From the NCBI RefSeq assembly GCF_000513195.1, contig NZ_CBVI010000086.1, forward strand, positions 1 to 64,000: 64,000 bases of DNA, in the 5' to 3' direction. Shown here piece by piece: positions 1 to 8,644 of the stretch. A model generated the notes under the pieces. The model saw only the letters and a program-made list of their open reading frames with translations. It did not search any database and had not been told where the DNA came from. The translations under genes and the position numbers were made by a program. The stretch comes from Bacteroides timonensis. GTDB lineage: Bacteria > Bacteroidota > Bacteroidia > Bacteroidales > Bacteroidaceae. How positions within the stretch are numbered: the first letter of the stretch is position 1; every line of letters starts with the position of its first letter.

Positions 1-14
1 GGGATGGAACTTTT

Positions 15-98
15 AGTTTCAAGGCATGAAACTCCTGGTTTCAAGCAATGAAACTGTTGGTTTCACGCCGAGAAACTGTCAGTTTCATGCCTTGAAAC
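15..98. repeat. four tandem GTTTCA/TGAAAC mini-hairpins
   Basis: Four short hairpins begin at 15, 37, 59 and 81, an exact 22-nt period. Each has a GTTTCA arm, a 5-nt loop and a TGAAAC arm; the third has AGAAAC instead. The block lies just past the stop of the leftward cbiK-like gene, so it may act in 3' end formation. Similar palindromic intergenic repeats are common in Bacteroides. Confidence 0.8.
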
Positions 99-112
99 AA
101 ATGAGGTAGTTA

Positions 113-1066
113 TTACTCGTCTTTTCCGGCAGCGTATGCCGCCTTTTTATCCATAATATCCAGTATCTGGTGTTTCAGTGAGAAGCGGATGTGGTCGATG
201 TAGATTTCCTGTATTTCAGGTATTTGTCCCAGTCCTTCCATACGCACATTTACTGTGTATCCTTCTTTTTCGAGTGCTTCTTTCCATTCTCCGGCAATAT
301 CATTCTTAGCATGATCGCCGGCTACAAACATGAATGGAACCAGAGTTACTTGCTTCGTCTTTCCGGCTTTCAATTGTGCCAGCATCGTTTCATATGAAGG
401 ATATCCTTCGATGGTGCCTACATGGAAATTCACCAGTCCTTTGGCTTTCAGCATATAGTCCATCTGGCTATAGATTGCCGTGCTGGGGGTATAAGTTCCG
501 TGACCTACAAGAACAAAATGTTCCGTACTCTTTTTATTGGAAGTTTTCTTTCCTTGTGCAGTTGCGTCAAGCCGTTTTCCTAATATGCTTACCACCTTTT
601 CTGCATCTTCTACTGAGTAGAGCAGGGGAGTGCCTATACGAATTTCCTTAAAGAAAGGTTGTACACTTTCCATATCTCGACGAAGTGACTCCATCTCTAC
701 GCCGTCAATGATGTTTGAACTTTGCACAATAACATGTGTGTAGCCTTCGCTACGCAGACGGAGCATAGCATCCAGCGGAGTTAGTTTCTCGATGCCACGT
801 GCTTTAAGACGACGGATAATAATACGGGAAGTAAAAGCTTCACGCATTTCCAGATCAGGGAATGCTTCGTGGGCTTTTGCATTGATAGCGTCAATGGTCA
901 GAGCACGGGTATCGTCGTGCGTAGTACCGAAATGTACCATTAGCAGGGCGGCTTTATCACCGGGTTTCATACTTGCCAGCATATCGCTTGCTACGAAGTT
1001 TTCCCCCTCGTGCGCAGGGCAGAGGAGGGAAACTGTTAATAGTATAATGAGGGAAAGTAATCTCAT
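113..1066 (-). CDS. cbiK: sirohydrochlorin cobaltochelatase, exported CbiK type
   Basis: This 317-aa protein resembles CbiK, which inserts Co2+ into sirohydrochlorin in the anaerobic cobalamin pathway. The chelatase fold is suggested by two alpha/beta halves with VHFGTTHDDTR near residue 44, GHGT near 187, an EGYPSYE segment near 219 and GDHAKNDIAGE near 250. The histidines and glutamate in these segments are candidate metal-binding and catalytic residues. The first 20 residues are hydrophobic and look like a Sec signal peptide. The cysteine there sits in SLLC, a poor lipobox, so a periplasmic protein is likelier than a lipoprotein. Periplasmic CbiK forms are known in Desulfovibrio. The gene lies 17 nt after the BtuB-like receptor gene and behind its B12 riboswitch. 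Because of the export signal, a role in periplasmic metal or tetrapyrrole handling is an alternative to de novo synthesis. Confidence 0.85.
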   Translation of the reverse strand: MRLLSLIILLTVSLLCPAHEGENFVASDMLASMKPGDKAALLMVHFGTTHDDTRALTIDAINAKAHEAFPDLEMREAFTSRIIIRRLKARGIEKLTPLDAMLRLRSEGYTHVIVQSSNIIDGVEMESLRRDMESVQPFFKEIRIGTPLLYSVEDAEKVVSILGKRLDATAQGKKTSNKKSTEHFVLVGHGTYTPSTAIYSQMDYMLKAKGLVNFHVGTIEGYPSYETMLAQLKAGKTKQVTLVPFMFVAGDHAKNDIAGEWKEALEKEGYTVNVRMEGLGQIPEIQEIYIDHIRFSLKHQILDIMDKKAAYAAGKDE

Positions 1067-1083
1067 AAATAGATATTGTGGGA

Positions 1084-3126
1084 TTATTTTTTGAAACGTA
1101 GTAAAAGGCTTACATAAAATGTGCGTCCCGGTGTGAGAGAGGCCAGATGGGATGCATCCGGACGGCGGTCGCTGTAATCGAAAATATTGTTGATTCCTAC
1201 ACCCGGTTCTATGGTGAAGTATTTTAAGCCGTCAAAAGTATGTCTTGTGCTGATGTTCCATAAACCGAATCCGGGAGCGGATTCATCAATCCATTCATCA
1301 CTTTCTAAAGTTTCATGAATGCGTTTGCTTTGTACGCGACCGTTCAGGTTGACATTCAGCCGATAGTTCTTCCAAGCATGCGCATAGTTTGCGTTTACAT
1401 TACCCGAGTGGCGGACACTGCGCTCTATTTTGTGCCATCCGGTTTCACTGTCTTTAGTTCTGGCGTCGGCAAAGGTATAGTTACCGCCTAAAGAGAAACC
1501 ATAACCCAGATTGGCATTCAGGTTCACTTCAAATCCTTTGACCAATGCTTTATCATTGTTGACGTAGTTCTGGATATTACCCAGCTTGGCATTGCCGCCA
1601 TATAATTCGTTTGCGATTTCCTGGAAAGCAGCTTGTTCGGCCTCCGAAAATTCGGATAGTTTAACGGTGCGCGCTACAATCATATCGCGTAACTCGTTGA
1701 TATATCCGGTTACTCCCACCGTTAACCATTTCTTGTTGAACTCTAAATTGATGGAGCCATAGTTGCTTTTCTCCGCATCCAGATTCTTGTTTCCGGCACT
1801 TAATGTTCCTGCTCTGGTTCCTCTTTGAGAATAAGAGTATTTGTATAGCTCATCAAGTCCGGGAGCACGGAATCCTGCCGAATATTGTCCGCGAATGGTG
1901 AAATCACCTAAACGATACATTACGGCAAGTTTGGGTGTAACGTTACTCTTGGCTGTTTCGTGGTATACATAGCGCAATCCCGCCTGTATCTGTAAGTTCT
2001 TAAACAAAGTGATTTCTTCTTGCGCATAGGCTGCCCAGGTGTATGCGCGCTCATCAACGTTGAATGAAGGCCGATCCAGAGTTTCCTGTATATATTCCAC
2101 TCCGAATATGGTACGGGTATTTTCCGTAAAGCGGAACAATGACTTCAGGTTTCCGCTATAATAATGCTGCCGTTTCTGCCGCACTTCGTCTCCCGTCTTG
2201 TAATCTCCGTTATCACTGGTGTACAGATAATTGGTATCGTAATTATCATTCTTAATATCAAACTGGATATAAGAACGCTTGTTGAAGTTGTATTTGGCTC
2301 CTGCTCCTAAACTGTACGCATCGTATGTCAGATTATACTTCAGGTATTCGGGCTGACGTTTAACTGTACGGTCATAATAACTGCCTTCAACATACACAGC
2401 CAGTTTGTCATTCGGCGTGAATTGAAACATCTGGGTGTAATTGTCCGTATAGAAAGCGTTAGCATCATGTTGGTCTCTCGCTTCGCCATCTGCATCTACA
2501 CGTGTGAGAGTCCAACCATCGGCCTGACGACGTTGATAAGAAGTATAAGAAGCAAACTTCTCTGTTTTGATGTCTACGTTGGCTGTCTGGGTGAACTGTC
2601 CGCGCTCTTCTACCTTTGTATTACTGGTAACTGTTATGTCATTTATCGGTTGGTTTGTAATGATATTGATTACACCACCAATAGCATCACTACCATAAAG
2701 AGCGGAACCGGCACCCTTTAGGACTTCAATACGTTTTACGTTACTCATGTCAATGCGGTTCAGGTCGATATTGTTACTGCTGTCTCCCGTTAGCTTCTTG
2801 CCATTAATAAGTATAAGTACATACTTGTTCGACAGTCCGTTTAGCATAAGGTAGTCTCCCATTGAGTTGGTAGAGAAAGACAGCGATGGAACCAAAGCAG
2901 TCATCGCCTCACGGAAATCTGTAATTCCAGCCTTTTTAATGTCGTTCGCTGTTACTACTTCCACTGGTGTTGGGGTGTCTTTCAGCCTGTGATGCGTACC
3001 TGTACCTGTTACTACAACAGGATTAAGTTCTACACTCAGGTTCTGATCCTGTTTTGTCTCTTGTGCAGATGCACTCATTGCTACACATCCTCCCATGAGG
3101 ATGAACAGCCAATTCTGTTTCTTCAT
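1084..3126 (-). CDS. btuB: TonB-dependent receptor, BtuB-like (cobamide uptake)
   Basis: A 680-aa outer-membrane TonB-dependent receptor. It has a signal peptide (residues 1-21), a TonB-box-like stretch NPVVVTGTGT, a plug domain (about 45-160) with GSALYGSDAIGGVINIIT, and a C-terminal beta-barrel ending in aromatic YVSLLLRFKK. It lacks the SusC-type N-terminal extension, as expected for siderophore or vitamin receptors. A cobalamin riboswitch directly upstream makes cobalamin or another corrinoid the probable substrate. It is the first gene of a two-gene unit with the cbiK-like gene. The receptor family is certain; the substrate is inferred from the riboswitch. Confidence 0.92.
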   Translation of the reverse strand: MKKQNWLFILMGGCVAMSASAQETKQDQNLSVELNPVVVTGTGTHHRLKDTPTPVEVVTANDIKKAGITDFREAMTALVPSLSFSTNSMGDYLMLNGLSNKYVLILINGKKLTGDSSNNIDLNRIDMSNVKRIEVLKGAGSALYGSDAIGGVINIITNQPINDITVTSNTKVEERGQFTQTANVDIKTEKFASYTSYQRRQADGWTLTRVDADGEARDQHDANAFYTDNYTQMFQFTPNDKLAVYVEGSYYDRTVKRQPEYLKYNLTYDAYSLGAGAKYNFNKRSYIQFDIKNDNYDTNYLYTSDNGDYKTGDEVRQKRQHYYSGNLKSLFRFTENTRTIFGVEYIQETLDRPSFNVDERAYTWAAYAQEEITLFKNLQIQAGLRYVYHETAKSNVTPKLAVMYRLGDFTIRGQYSAGFRAPGLDELYKYSYSQRGTRAGTLSAGNKNLDAEKSNYGSINLEFNKKWLTVGVTGYINELRDMIVARTVKLSEFSEAEQAAFQEIANELYGGNAKLGNIQNYVNNDKALVKGFEVNLNANLGYGFSLGGNYTFADARTKDSETGWHKIERSVRHSGNVNANYAHAWKNYRLNVNLNGRVQSKRIHETLESDEWIDESAPGFGLWNISTRHTFDGLKYFTIEPGVGINNIFDYSDRRPDASHLASLTPGRTFYVSLLLRFKK

Positions 3127-3189
3127 TGATTGATAAATAAGAATTAATACTTACCCTCTTGACCCCGAGACGGCGTTAATTATGTGATT

Positions 3190-3420
3190 ACTCAGGCAGG
3201 TTTCCTGACTCAGCCTTTACGGAAAGTAACCTTCCCATCCTTGGTTTCCCATTTGTTGGACAGTGGTTTCTGGAAGTTCCTCAATGAATACTTCCCGTTT
3301 TTTGTTTCGCGTTATCTGAAACAAAATTAAGGCTTTACAGTAGCGGGCACTGTTCCGGTTTCTCACCGGATTCCCTTTTATGTGGAGTGTTGAACACACT
3401 TCACATCACCTAAGCGGGTG
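3190..3420 (-). ncRNA. cobalamin (B12) riboswitch
   Basis: On the minus strand the leader of the btuB-like gene has the hallmark core elements. A GGTGAGAAACCGG segment (about 3350-3370) is followed by CAGTGCCCGCTACTGTAA (about 3334-3352), and the 3' B12-box-like AGTCAGGAAACCTGCC lies at about 3193-3210. The distance to the start codon (3126) fits repression of translation or transcription when B12 is plentiful. A peptide-like open frame across 3217-3399 is riboswitch RNA, not a gene. Confidence 0.95.
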
Positions 3421-3428
3421 CAAAGATA
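3421..3428 (-). promoter_or_regulatory. -7 element TATCTTTG of the btuB/cbiK unit
   Basis: The minus strand reads TATCTTTG, a match to the Bacteroides -7 consensus TAnnTTTG, immediately upstream of the riboswitch 5' end. The -33 element is weak (TTTCC). Transcription would start near 3414, so the full aptamer is in the leader. Confidence 0.65.
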
Positions 3429-3553
3429 AACATATCTTTAGATAAGGAAAAGTATTTTAGACTTTTATGTTTAGGAAAACGTTCGTTCGAATGGTATTTT
3501 TAGTGATTTGTGTTTTGTGGAGAATGATTGAGAAACAGATGAACTTTAACAAA

Positions 3554-3637
3554 AATATTTGCGGCTACGAGAGTTTGCGCTTAAGTAAGTATGAAACTTT
3601 ATTTATATAAGCATATGCTCTTGTAGCCGCAAATATT
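3554..3637. repeat. 20-bp inverted repeat (possible terminator)
   Basis: Arms at 3554-3573 (AATATTTGCGGCTACGAGAG) and 3618-3637 pair with one mismatch across a 44-nt loop. The structure lies 26 nt past the stop of the leftward DUF4251 gene, so it may be its terminator. The long loop and lack of a U-run on that strand leave a small mobile-repeat remnant possible. Nothing else was seen in 3429-3662. Confidence 0.55.
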
Positions 3638-3662
3638 AGATTGCTTGTATTAAGGATGATAT

Positions 3663-4241
3663 TTAGAACGACCGTCCTTTGAACACACTTGATTCAGACA
3701 GTGGGATGAGTTTGCCATCCAGTGATAATCTGTTTGAGTTGAAATTTGGGTTGATTGTTGCAGATGCATTGTTAGATCCATGAGCTAATCTGATAGAAAC
3801 TTGTGCAGATATTCCGACACCTATTACATTAAAGCTGCAACTCACGTTTCCTTTTTTATCTGTAGTTGTTTTAATGTCACCAACTCTACCGTCCACTGTT
3901 ACGCCACCAATACCGTTAGGACCTGCAAAGGCACCGTTGAAAGCAACTTGTACGGATGCTTTTTCACCGTTTAAAAGTATAAAGTTAGTATTTGATGTAA
4001 CAAAAGCACTACGGCCTCTTTTGAATGTCACACGGTCCGCTTCCAATACAAACTTTCTCTCCTTAATGGCTTGTACGGCATCAGCGTATGCTCGTTCTTC
4101 TTCTATTTTCTCCTGAGCTTTTATTGCATCACGTTGTGCTTTGCGTTCAGCACGACGACTTTCACTTTTACTTTCCTGTGCATAGATTGTTGTAGATGCA
4201 CCTATGAAAACTAACATTAATAATACGATAATCTTTTTCAT
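3663..4241 (-). CDS. DUF4251 family secreted protein
   Basis: A 192-aa protein with a clear signal peptide (MKKIIVLLMLVFIGASTTIYAQ). A charged, helical K/R/E-rich segment (about 23-60) precedes a beta-rich C-terminal domain typical of DUF4251. That domain family is common in Bacteroidetes and has no known biochemical role. The protein should be periplasmic or cell-surface associated. It stands alone, between the cobalamin-uptake unit and a symporter gene. No catalytic motif is visible. Confidence 0.8.
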   Translation of the reverse strand: MKKIIVLLMLVFIGASTTIYAQESKSESRRAERKAQRDAIKAQEKIEEERAYADAVQAIKERKFVLEADRVTFKRGRSAFVTSNTNFILLNGEKASVQVAFNGAFAGPNGIGGVTVDGRVGDIKTTTDKKGNVSCSFNVIGVGISAQVSIRLAHGSNNASATINPNFNSNRLSLDGKLIPLSESSVFKGRSF

Positions 4242-4347
4242 AACTTATTCTATCTTTTTGTTAGAGTAAACAATCAGGGAATGAAAAAGATGCATGTAAA
4301 CTATATTATTATTATGTGTATTAATATTTATTATATGTTATACACTG

Positions 4348-5616
4348 TCATTTATCGATCATGGAACATACTGCTGCATCTCCGGTTACATTTACTGCGG
4401 TGCGCAGCATGTCCAAGGGGCGGTCCACCCCCAATATCAATGCCAGACCTTCTGCCGGAATACCTACGGAAGTGAGCACCATTGCCAGGATGACATAACT
4501 GCCTCCGGGGATACCCGGGGTACCGATAGAAGAAAGTACGGTCATAGCAACGATGATACAGAGTTGGGAGAAACTCAGATCGATCCCTAAAACTTGTGCG
4601 ATGAAAAGAATGGCAATGGTCTGATAACAGGAAGTACCGTCCATATTTATGGTAACGCCTACAGGCAGGACAAATGAACTGACTTCTTCTGAAATACCTA
4701 ATTTTTGTTCTACCGTCTTCAGAGTTACGGGCAAAGTGGCGGCACTACTACTTGTTGTGAAAGCAAACAGTTGCACGGGGTACATGGCACGAATGAACTT
4801 CTTTGGACTTATACGTGAAAAGAAGTGTATCAGTGCGGGATAGAAAACCAGTAACAGTATAAACAAGGCAACGACAACTGTCAGTGCATAGACAGCCAAA
4901 GCGCTGAATATACTGGTGTCTCTCTGGAAATCTGTAACCAATCCCGACATCAATGCCGCTACCCCCCAGGGAGCAAACAGGATGATGTAATCCACCATTT
5001 TCAGAATGATCTCGTTGAGGCTGTCGAACAGGGCTATGACGGGCTGAACCTTCTGACTGGGTAGCGCCAACGTTGCCAGTCCAAAGAGGACGGCAAAAAA
5101 GATGATCTGTAACATCTTACCGTTGTCAGACGCAGCTTTGATGATATTATTCGGAACGATATCAGTCAGAAATGCTAACGGACCTTGTTCTCGGTTCTGT
5201 TCGGCGGCTATTTTTTTCTCCTCTGCCATAGTGTGGTAATGTTCTTGCAGATGGGCTACTTGTTCGTGGTTTACCAGTTTGCCCGGTTGCACCAGTAGCC
5301 CCATTGCAAGACCTATGAGGATAGCGGCTACAGTCGTACAGATATATATTCCGATGGTCTTTCCACCGATACGGGAAAATTTACTGATGTCCTTCAGTCC
5401 GGTCATTCCCTTTATCAGAGATATAAAGACCAGGGGAATGGCGATCAGTTGGAGAAGGCGGATGAAGATTTGTCCCCAAGGCTGTATCCAGTGGCGGATG
5501 AATGTATCACCACCGTCTACTTGTAAGGCGATGAGCCCGATGATAATACCGGCAATCATTCCTATCAGGATTTGCAGATACAGGGGAATATCGGATATTT
5601 TCTGTCTTAGAGTCAT
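4348..5616 (-). CDS. dicarboxylate/amino acid:cation symporter (DAACS family)
   Basis: A 422-aa inner-membrane transporter of the glutamate/C4-dicarboxylate family (GltP/DctA-like). Seen are about eight hydrophobic segments, the serine-rich re-entrant motif TTSSSAATLPVTL (about 285-298) and the substrate/Na+ motif NMDGTSCYQ (about 324), both diagnostic. It moves acidic amino acids or dicarboxylates with Na+ or H+; the exact substrate cannot be read from sequence. It ends with VCSMIDK and is complete. The preceding DUF4139 gene ends 10 nt upstream, so the two may be cotranscribed. Confidence 0.92.
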   Translation of the reverse strand: MTLRQKISDIPLYLQILIGMIAGIIIGLIALQVDGGDTFIRHWIQPWGQIFIRLLQLIAIPLVFISLIKGMTGLKDISKFSRIGGKTIGIYICTTVAAILIGLAMGLLVQPGKLVNHEQVAHLQEHYHTMAEEKKIAAEQNREQGPLAFLTDIVPNNIIKAASDNGKMLQIIFFAVLFGLATLALPSQKVQPVIALFDSLNEIILKMVDYIILFAPWGVAALMSGLVTDFQRDTSIFSALAVYALTVVVALFILLLVFYPALIHFFSRISPKKFIRAMYPVQLFAFTTSSSAATLPVTLKTVEQKLGISEEVSSFVLPVGVTINMDGTSCYQTIAILFIAQVLGIDLSFSQLCIIVAMTVLSSIGTPGIPGGSYVILAMVLTSVGIPAEGLALILGVDRPLDMLRTAVNVTGDAAVCSMIDK

Positions 5617-5626
5617 AAGAAAAGCG

Positions 5627-7510
5627 TTATTCTATTATTAAGTTTCGTCCTTTAGGGTACTTCACTTTATAACGTAAAGCTAAATCACGTTGTTCGCCGG
5701 GCTGTAAGGTTATTTGCCAGGTGATGATGCCTTTTGCTTCATCCAGAGTACCGCCGCTGATTTCTTCTGCTGTTACGGTAATGTTATTGTTGCGTGATAC
5801 GGGCAGTTGGTCGTAAAGCGTAAGATTGATAGGTTCTGGGCGCGTATTGCGGACAGAAAGTTTCCATGCAATGGATTGCGTCTGATTGGAACCCATAAAC
5901 TTGCGTGAGGTATATTCGTTCTCTTTCGTACGCTGTATCATGATACGTTTATCACGACCTAAAGAGAAGGATAGTGTGTCGTTCTGTTGGGTGACATTCA
6001 TAATGGATTTGCCAATGAAAGTATTCTCAAAGTAAACATTTGCTTCGCCTTCAAGTAAGTTTAGCTTTTCCCAATCGGTTACTTGGGCAATCAGGAAAGC
6101 ATCTTTATCTATCTTCGGAGTACTTTGGTAAGTATAGGAAGCGGGTAATTCATAATGACCGATTTCAGCAACTACGGGCTTGTTATCAGAAGGAATGGTG
6201 TAGGGGACTTTTATTTCAAATTCGTAGCCCATCTGTCCCTGGCTTTGTTCAACGTCAAGGGCCATGCTGGCTTCTTCTTCGTATTGGATATCTTTTTTAG
6301 GGGCTTTCTTAATATTGGCGGAAGCACCTGCCATAAGAGATCTCCTTTCAGCACCGTAACCTACTACCACAACTTCATCCAATGCCTGTGTATCCTCCTG
6401 AAGGGTAACATTCATAATGTTTCCTTGTATATCTCTAGTCTGAGTCTGAAGGCCAATATATGAAAACTGAAGTTTATTTTGTCCATTGGGAATAGTTATG
6501 GAATACTTACCGCTTATGTCGGTTATGGTTCCTATTGTAGTCCCCGGGATGGTAACGGTAGCACCTATTACGGGCGTACGTTCATTATCAAGGACGACCC
6601 CTGAAACAGTGTTTCCATTGAGATTCAAATTGTAGCGTGGTGCTGCAAGTCCGTAATCCAACCAGTAAGTAGACAGAGTGGGGGCTACGCTTCCGGTGGA
6701 AGGATTAGAGGAGGAAAGGGATAATTCTACGTTCTTCCACTCTTCCTTGGTATTCTGAAAGATGTTGGCTTTGTAGATGATGGAGATAGGCTCGGCCAGA
6801 CTACCGGAACGAACATCATAGGAAGGGAACCAACCGGCATTTTTTACATAATAGTTCAGAGTGAATGTAGCTTTGCAAGCTGCTGGCGCATTTACATTGA
6901 CCATAATTTCACTCATAGGGGTTAGAGATTTACCGCTTAGTTGTGCTAGTTCAGAGTTTAGTTGCCCCTGTTTGATGGCAAGTTCAGCTATCTGTTCATT
7001 GATAGCCAGTTCTTTTGTTTTCAGAGCTTTCAACTGTCCGGAATAATATTGATTCACTTCTTTGATCGTAGCCAGAGAAGTAGCGGTATTTTTATTGCTG
7101 ACTGAGCAGTTTGTTTTCAGCATTTCATATTCGGCATTGATAAGTCCAAGCTCGGCATTTTGTTCTTTCTGCTGCTTCTCTATTTTTTTAAGTTCCTTTT
7201 GCAGGCTTTGTTGTTTTTCGCTGACGGCGAGGCTGTCTGTATAGTTGTATTGCCGGTTGACTGCCGTAACGGTGAGTTTTCCCTTTGCACTGACCTGCAT
7301 ACTTTGTGCATCCATATAGGGGGATAATCCGGTAAAGATGAGTGTTGAGTTTCCTGCCGGAATATCTACTTGTTTGGTACGCGTCACTTGGGCGCCGTCA
7401 ATGAACAGCATTACCTTTTCGGCAGTTGTTTTCACCTTGTTTTGTCCCATAAGGGTGGTGGCTGCACAAAGGCAGAAACATGCCCATAGTACTAATCTCA
7501 GTCGTTTCAT
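5627..7510 (-). CDS. DUF4139 (MuiA-like) protein with inserted carboxypeptidase-regulatory-like domain
   Basis: A 627-aa secreted protein. I start it at MKRLRLVLWACFCLC, which gives a normal signal peptide; a longer frame begins at 7561. An N-terminal DUF4140-like region with a long coiled coil (about 85-190, rich in K/E/Q) is followed by the DUF4139 beta domain (KNAGWFPSYDVR). That domain is interrupted at about 305-390 by a CarboxypepD_reg-like module: VSGVVLDNERTPVIGATV, then ITDISGKYSITIPNG, then LDEVVVVGYG. This is the layout found at the N terminus of SusC receptors up to the plug. DUF4139 then resumes (YTIPSDNKPV to KYPKGRNL). MuiA-type proteins have no settled function. Confidence 0.85.
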   Translation of the reverse strand: MKRLRLVLWACFCLCAATTLMGQNKVKTTAEKVMLFIDGAQVTRTKQVDIPAGNSTLIFTGLSPYMDAQSMQVSAKGKLTVTAVNRQYNYTDSLAVSEKQQSLQKELKKIEKQQKEQNAELGLINAEYEMLKTNCSVSNKNTATSLATIKEVNQYYSGQLKALKTKELAINEQIAELAIKQGQLNSELAQLSGKSLTPMSEIMVNVNAPAACKATFTLNYYVKNAGWFPSYDVRSGSLAEPISIIYKANIFQNTKEEWKNVELSLSSSNPSTGSVAPTLSTYWLDYGLAAPRYNLNLNGNTVSGVVLDNERTPVIGATVTIPGTTIGTITDISGKYSITIPNGQNKLQFSYIGLQTQTRDIQGNIMNVTLQEDTQALDEVVVVGYGAERRSLMAGASANIKKAPKKDIQYEEEASMALDVEQSQGQMGYEFEIKVPYTIPSDNKPVVAEIGHYELPASYTYQSTPKIDKDAFLIAQVTDWEKLNLLEGEANVYFENTFIGKSIMNVTQQNDTLSFSLGRDKRIMIQRTKENEYTSRKFMGSNQTQSIAWKLSVRNTRPEPINLTLYDQLPVSRNNNITVTAEEISGGTLDEAKGIITWQITLQPGEQRDLALRYKVKYPKGRNLIIE

Positions 7511-7654
7511 AGTCAGTCTTTTTAATGTTATGTCACAAATATATGGATATTTCATTAACAATTGCTTTTATATATTGTCTTTTTTGCTTGCATCTTTACT
7601 GAAAAGGTTGTTCTTTTGTGCAATGTGTTTGTTTACTTAATCTATCGAGGTTTT

Positions 7655-8644
7655 ATGAAAATCAATCAATGGATATTTTACTCTTTGTTTCTGGGACTCA
7701 TCAGTTGTCAATCACAAGAACAGACTTTTACCGTGCACTGCACCGGACTGGATGCTTACGAAGGAGATACGGTCTACTTGTGGCGATATGGCGCCGACCG
7801 TATGACGGGTGACCGTGATTATGGGAAAGCTCCCTTGGACTTCGCTATTATCAGAAACGGAGAAGTTTCATTTTCCGGAAAAGAAGATACGTTGCATATC
7901 TATGGAATGGAGCATCCCGGCAGTATGAATTTCTTTTATCCCGAAAGAGGGAAACTGACGTTGGCAAATGTAGTCCCACCGGCAATGCCTGTACCGGACG
8001 AAAGTACCAATCCCCATTCACAAAACGTACGTCTTTGGAAACTTTGGCATGAAGATCTTTTTCCGCTGGAAGCTACGCGGCAATTTGTATTCGACAATGC
8101 CCGGAACGCAATAGGATGGATGGTGTTTGATCGTTGGGCAGCGATCTATCCGGATGAACTGGAGACATTGTACCAGAAAACTCCTTCACAAATGCGCGAC
8201 AGTACATCTGTGTTGATAGGACTGAAACGGATGCTGGATGCTACCCGTAGCTTGAAGCCGGGAGATCATTTTATTGACTTCAAACAAGTGGAGTATGCAG
8301 AGAAAGACAGTTTGCTCTTTTCGGACATTGCAGGGCAGGGACATCCCGTGTGTTTATTCTTTTTTCTGAAGCCCGATGAAAAAGATGTTGTCCGTACAGA
8401 AATCAAAAAACTGCGAGAGCAATATCCCGATATACGTGTAATTGTCCCCACTTATAGATACCCGGACCCGGAATCTAAAGAGTTCATTCATGAACTGGAG
8501 ACCGTCTTTCAGGCGACCATCCTGGATGACAGTCGCCGTTTTGAGAAAAGTGCCCGCTGGAAGTATCGTATTTACGGTTCCTTCAACTACGAATACTTAT
8601 TTGATGCCCAGGGGCAGTTGGTGAAGATGAACCCTGTTTTATAA
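7655..8644 (+). CDS. lipoprotein with DUF4369-like and thioredoxin-like domains
   Basis: A 329-aa predicted lipoprotein. The ATG at 7655 gives MKINQWIFYSLFLGLISC, with lipobox LISC. The N-terminal beta domain (about 25-110) resembles DUF4369, which often precedes thioredoxin folds in Bacteroides. The C-terminal part (about 200-329) starts with LKPGDHFIDFKQV and runs through a strand-helix pattern (VCLFFFLKPDEKDVV, IRVIVPTY) like AhpC/TSA proteins. No CxxC motif is present, so redox activity is doubtful. The gene is convergent with the MurU-like gene, overlapping it by 6 nt. Confidence 0.7.
   Translation: MKINQWIFYSLFLGLISCQSQEQTFTVHCTGLDAYEGDTVYLWRYGADRMTGDRDYGKAPLDFAIIRNGEVSFSGKEDTLHIYGMEHPGSMNFFYPERGKLTLANVVPPAMPVPDESTNPHSQNVRLWKLWHEDLFPLEATRQFVFDNARNAIGWMVFDRWAAIYPDELETLYQKTPSQMRDSTSVLIGLKRMLDATRSLKPGDHFIDFKQVEYAEKDSLLFSDIAGQGHPVCLFFFLKPDEKDVVRTEIKKLREQYPDIRVIVPTYRYPDPESKEFIHELETVFQATILDDSRRFEKSARWKYRIYGSFNYEYLFDAQGQLVKMNPVL

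Noticed and set aside
15..98. Possible CRISPR array
   Set aside because: Units are short palindromes with 5-nt loops and a 22-nt period. There are no long unique spacers and no cas genes.
3217..3399. 60-residue open frame on the minus strand
   Set aside because: It lies wholly within the cobalamin riboswitch, whose conserved bases explain the sequence.
3475..3495. AACGTTCGTTCG near btuB as a recombinase site
   Set aside because: It resembles invertase-site cores, but no inverted partner was found nearby and the promoter-riboswitch arrangement is complete without it.
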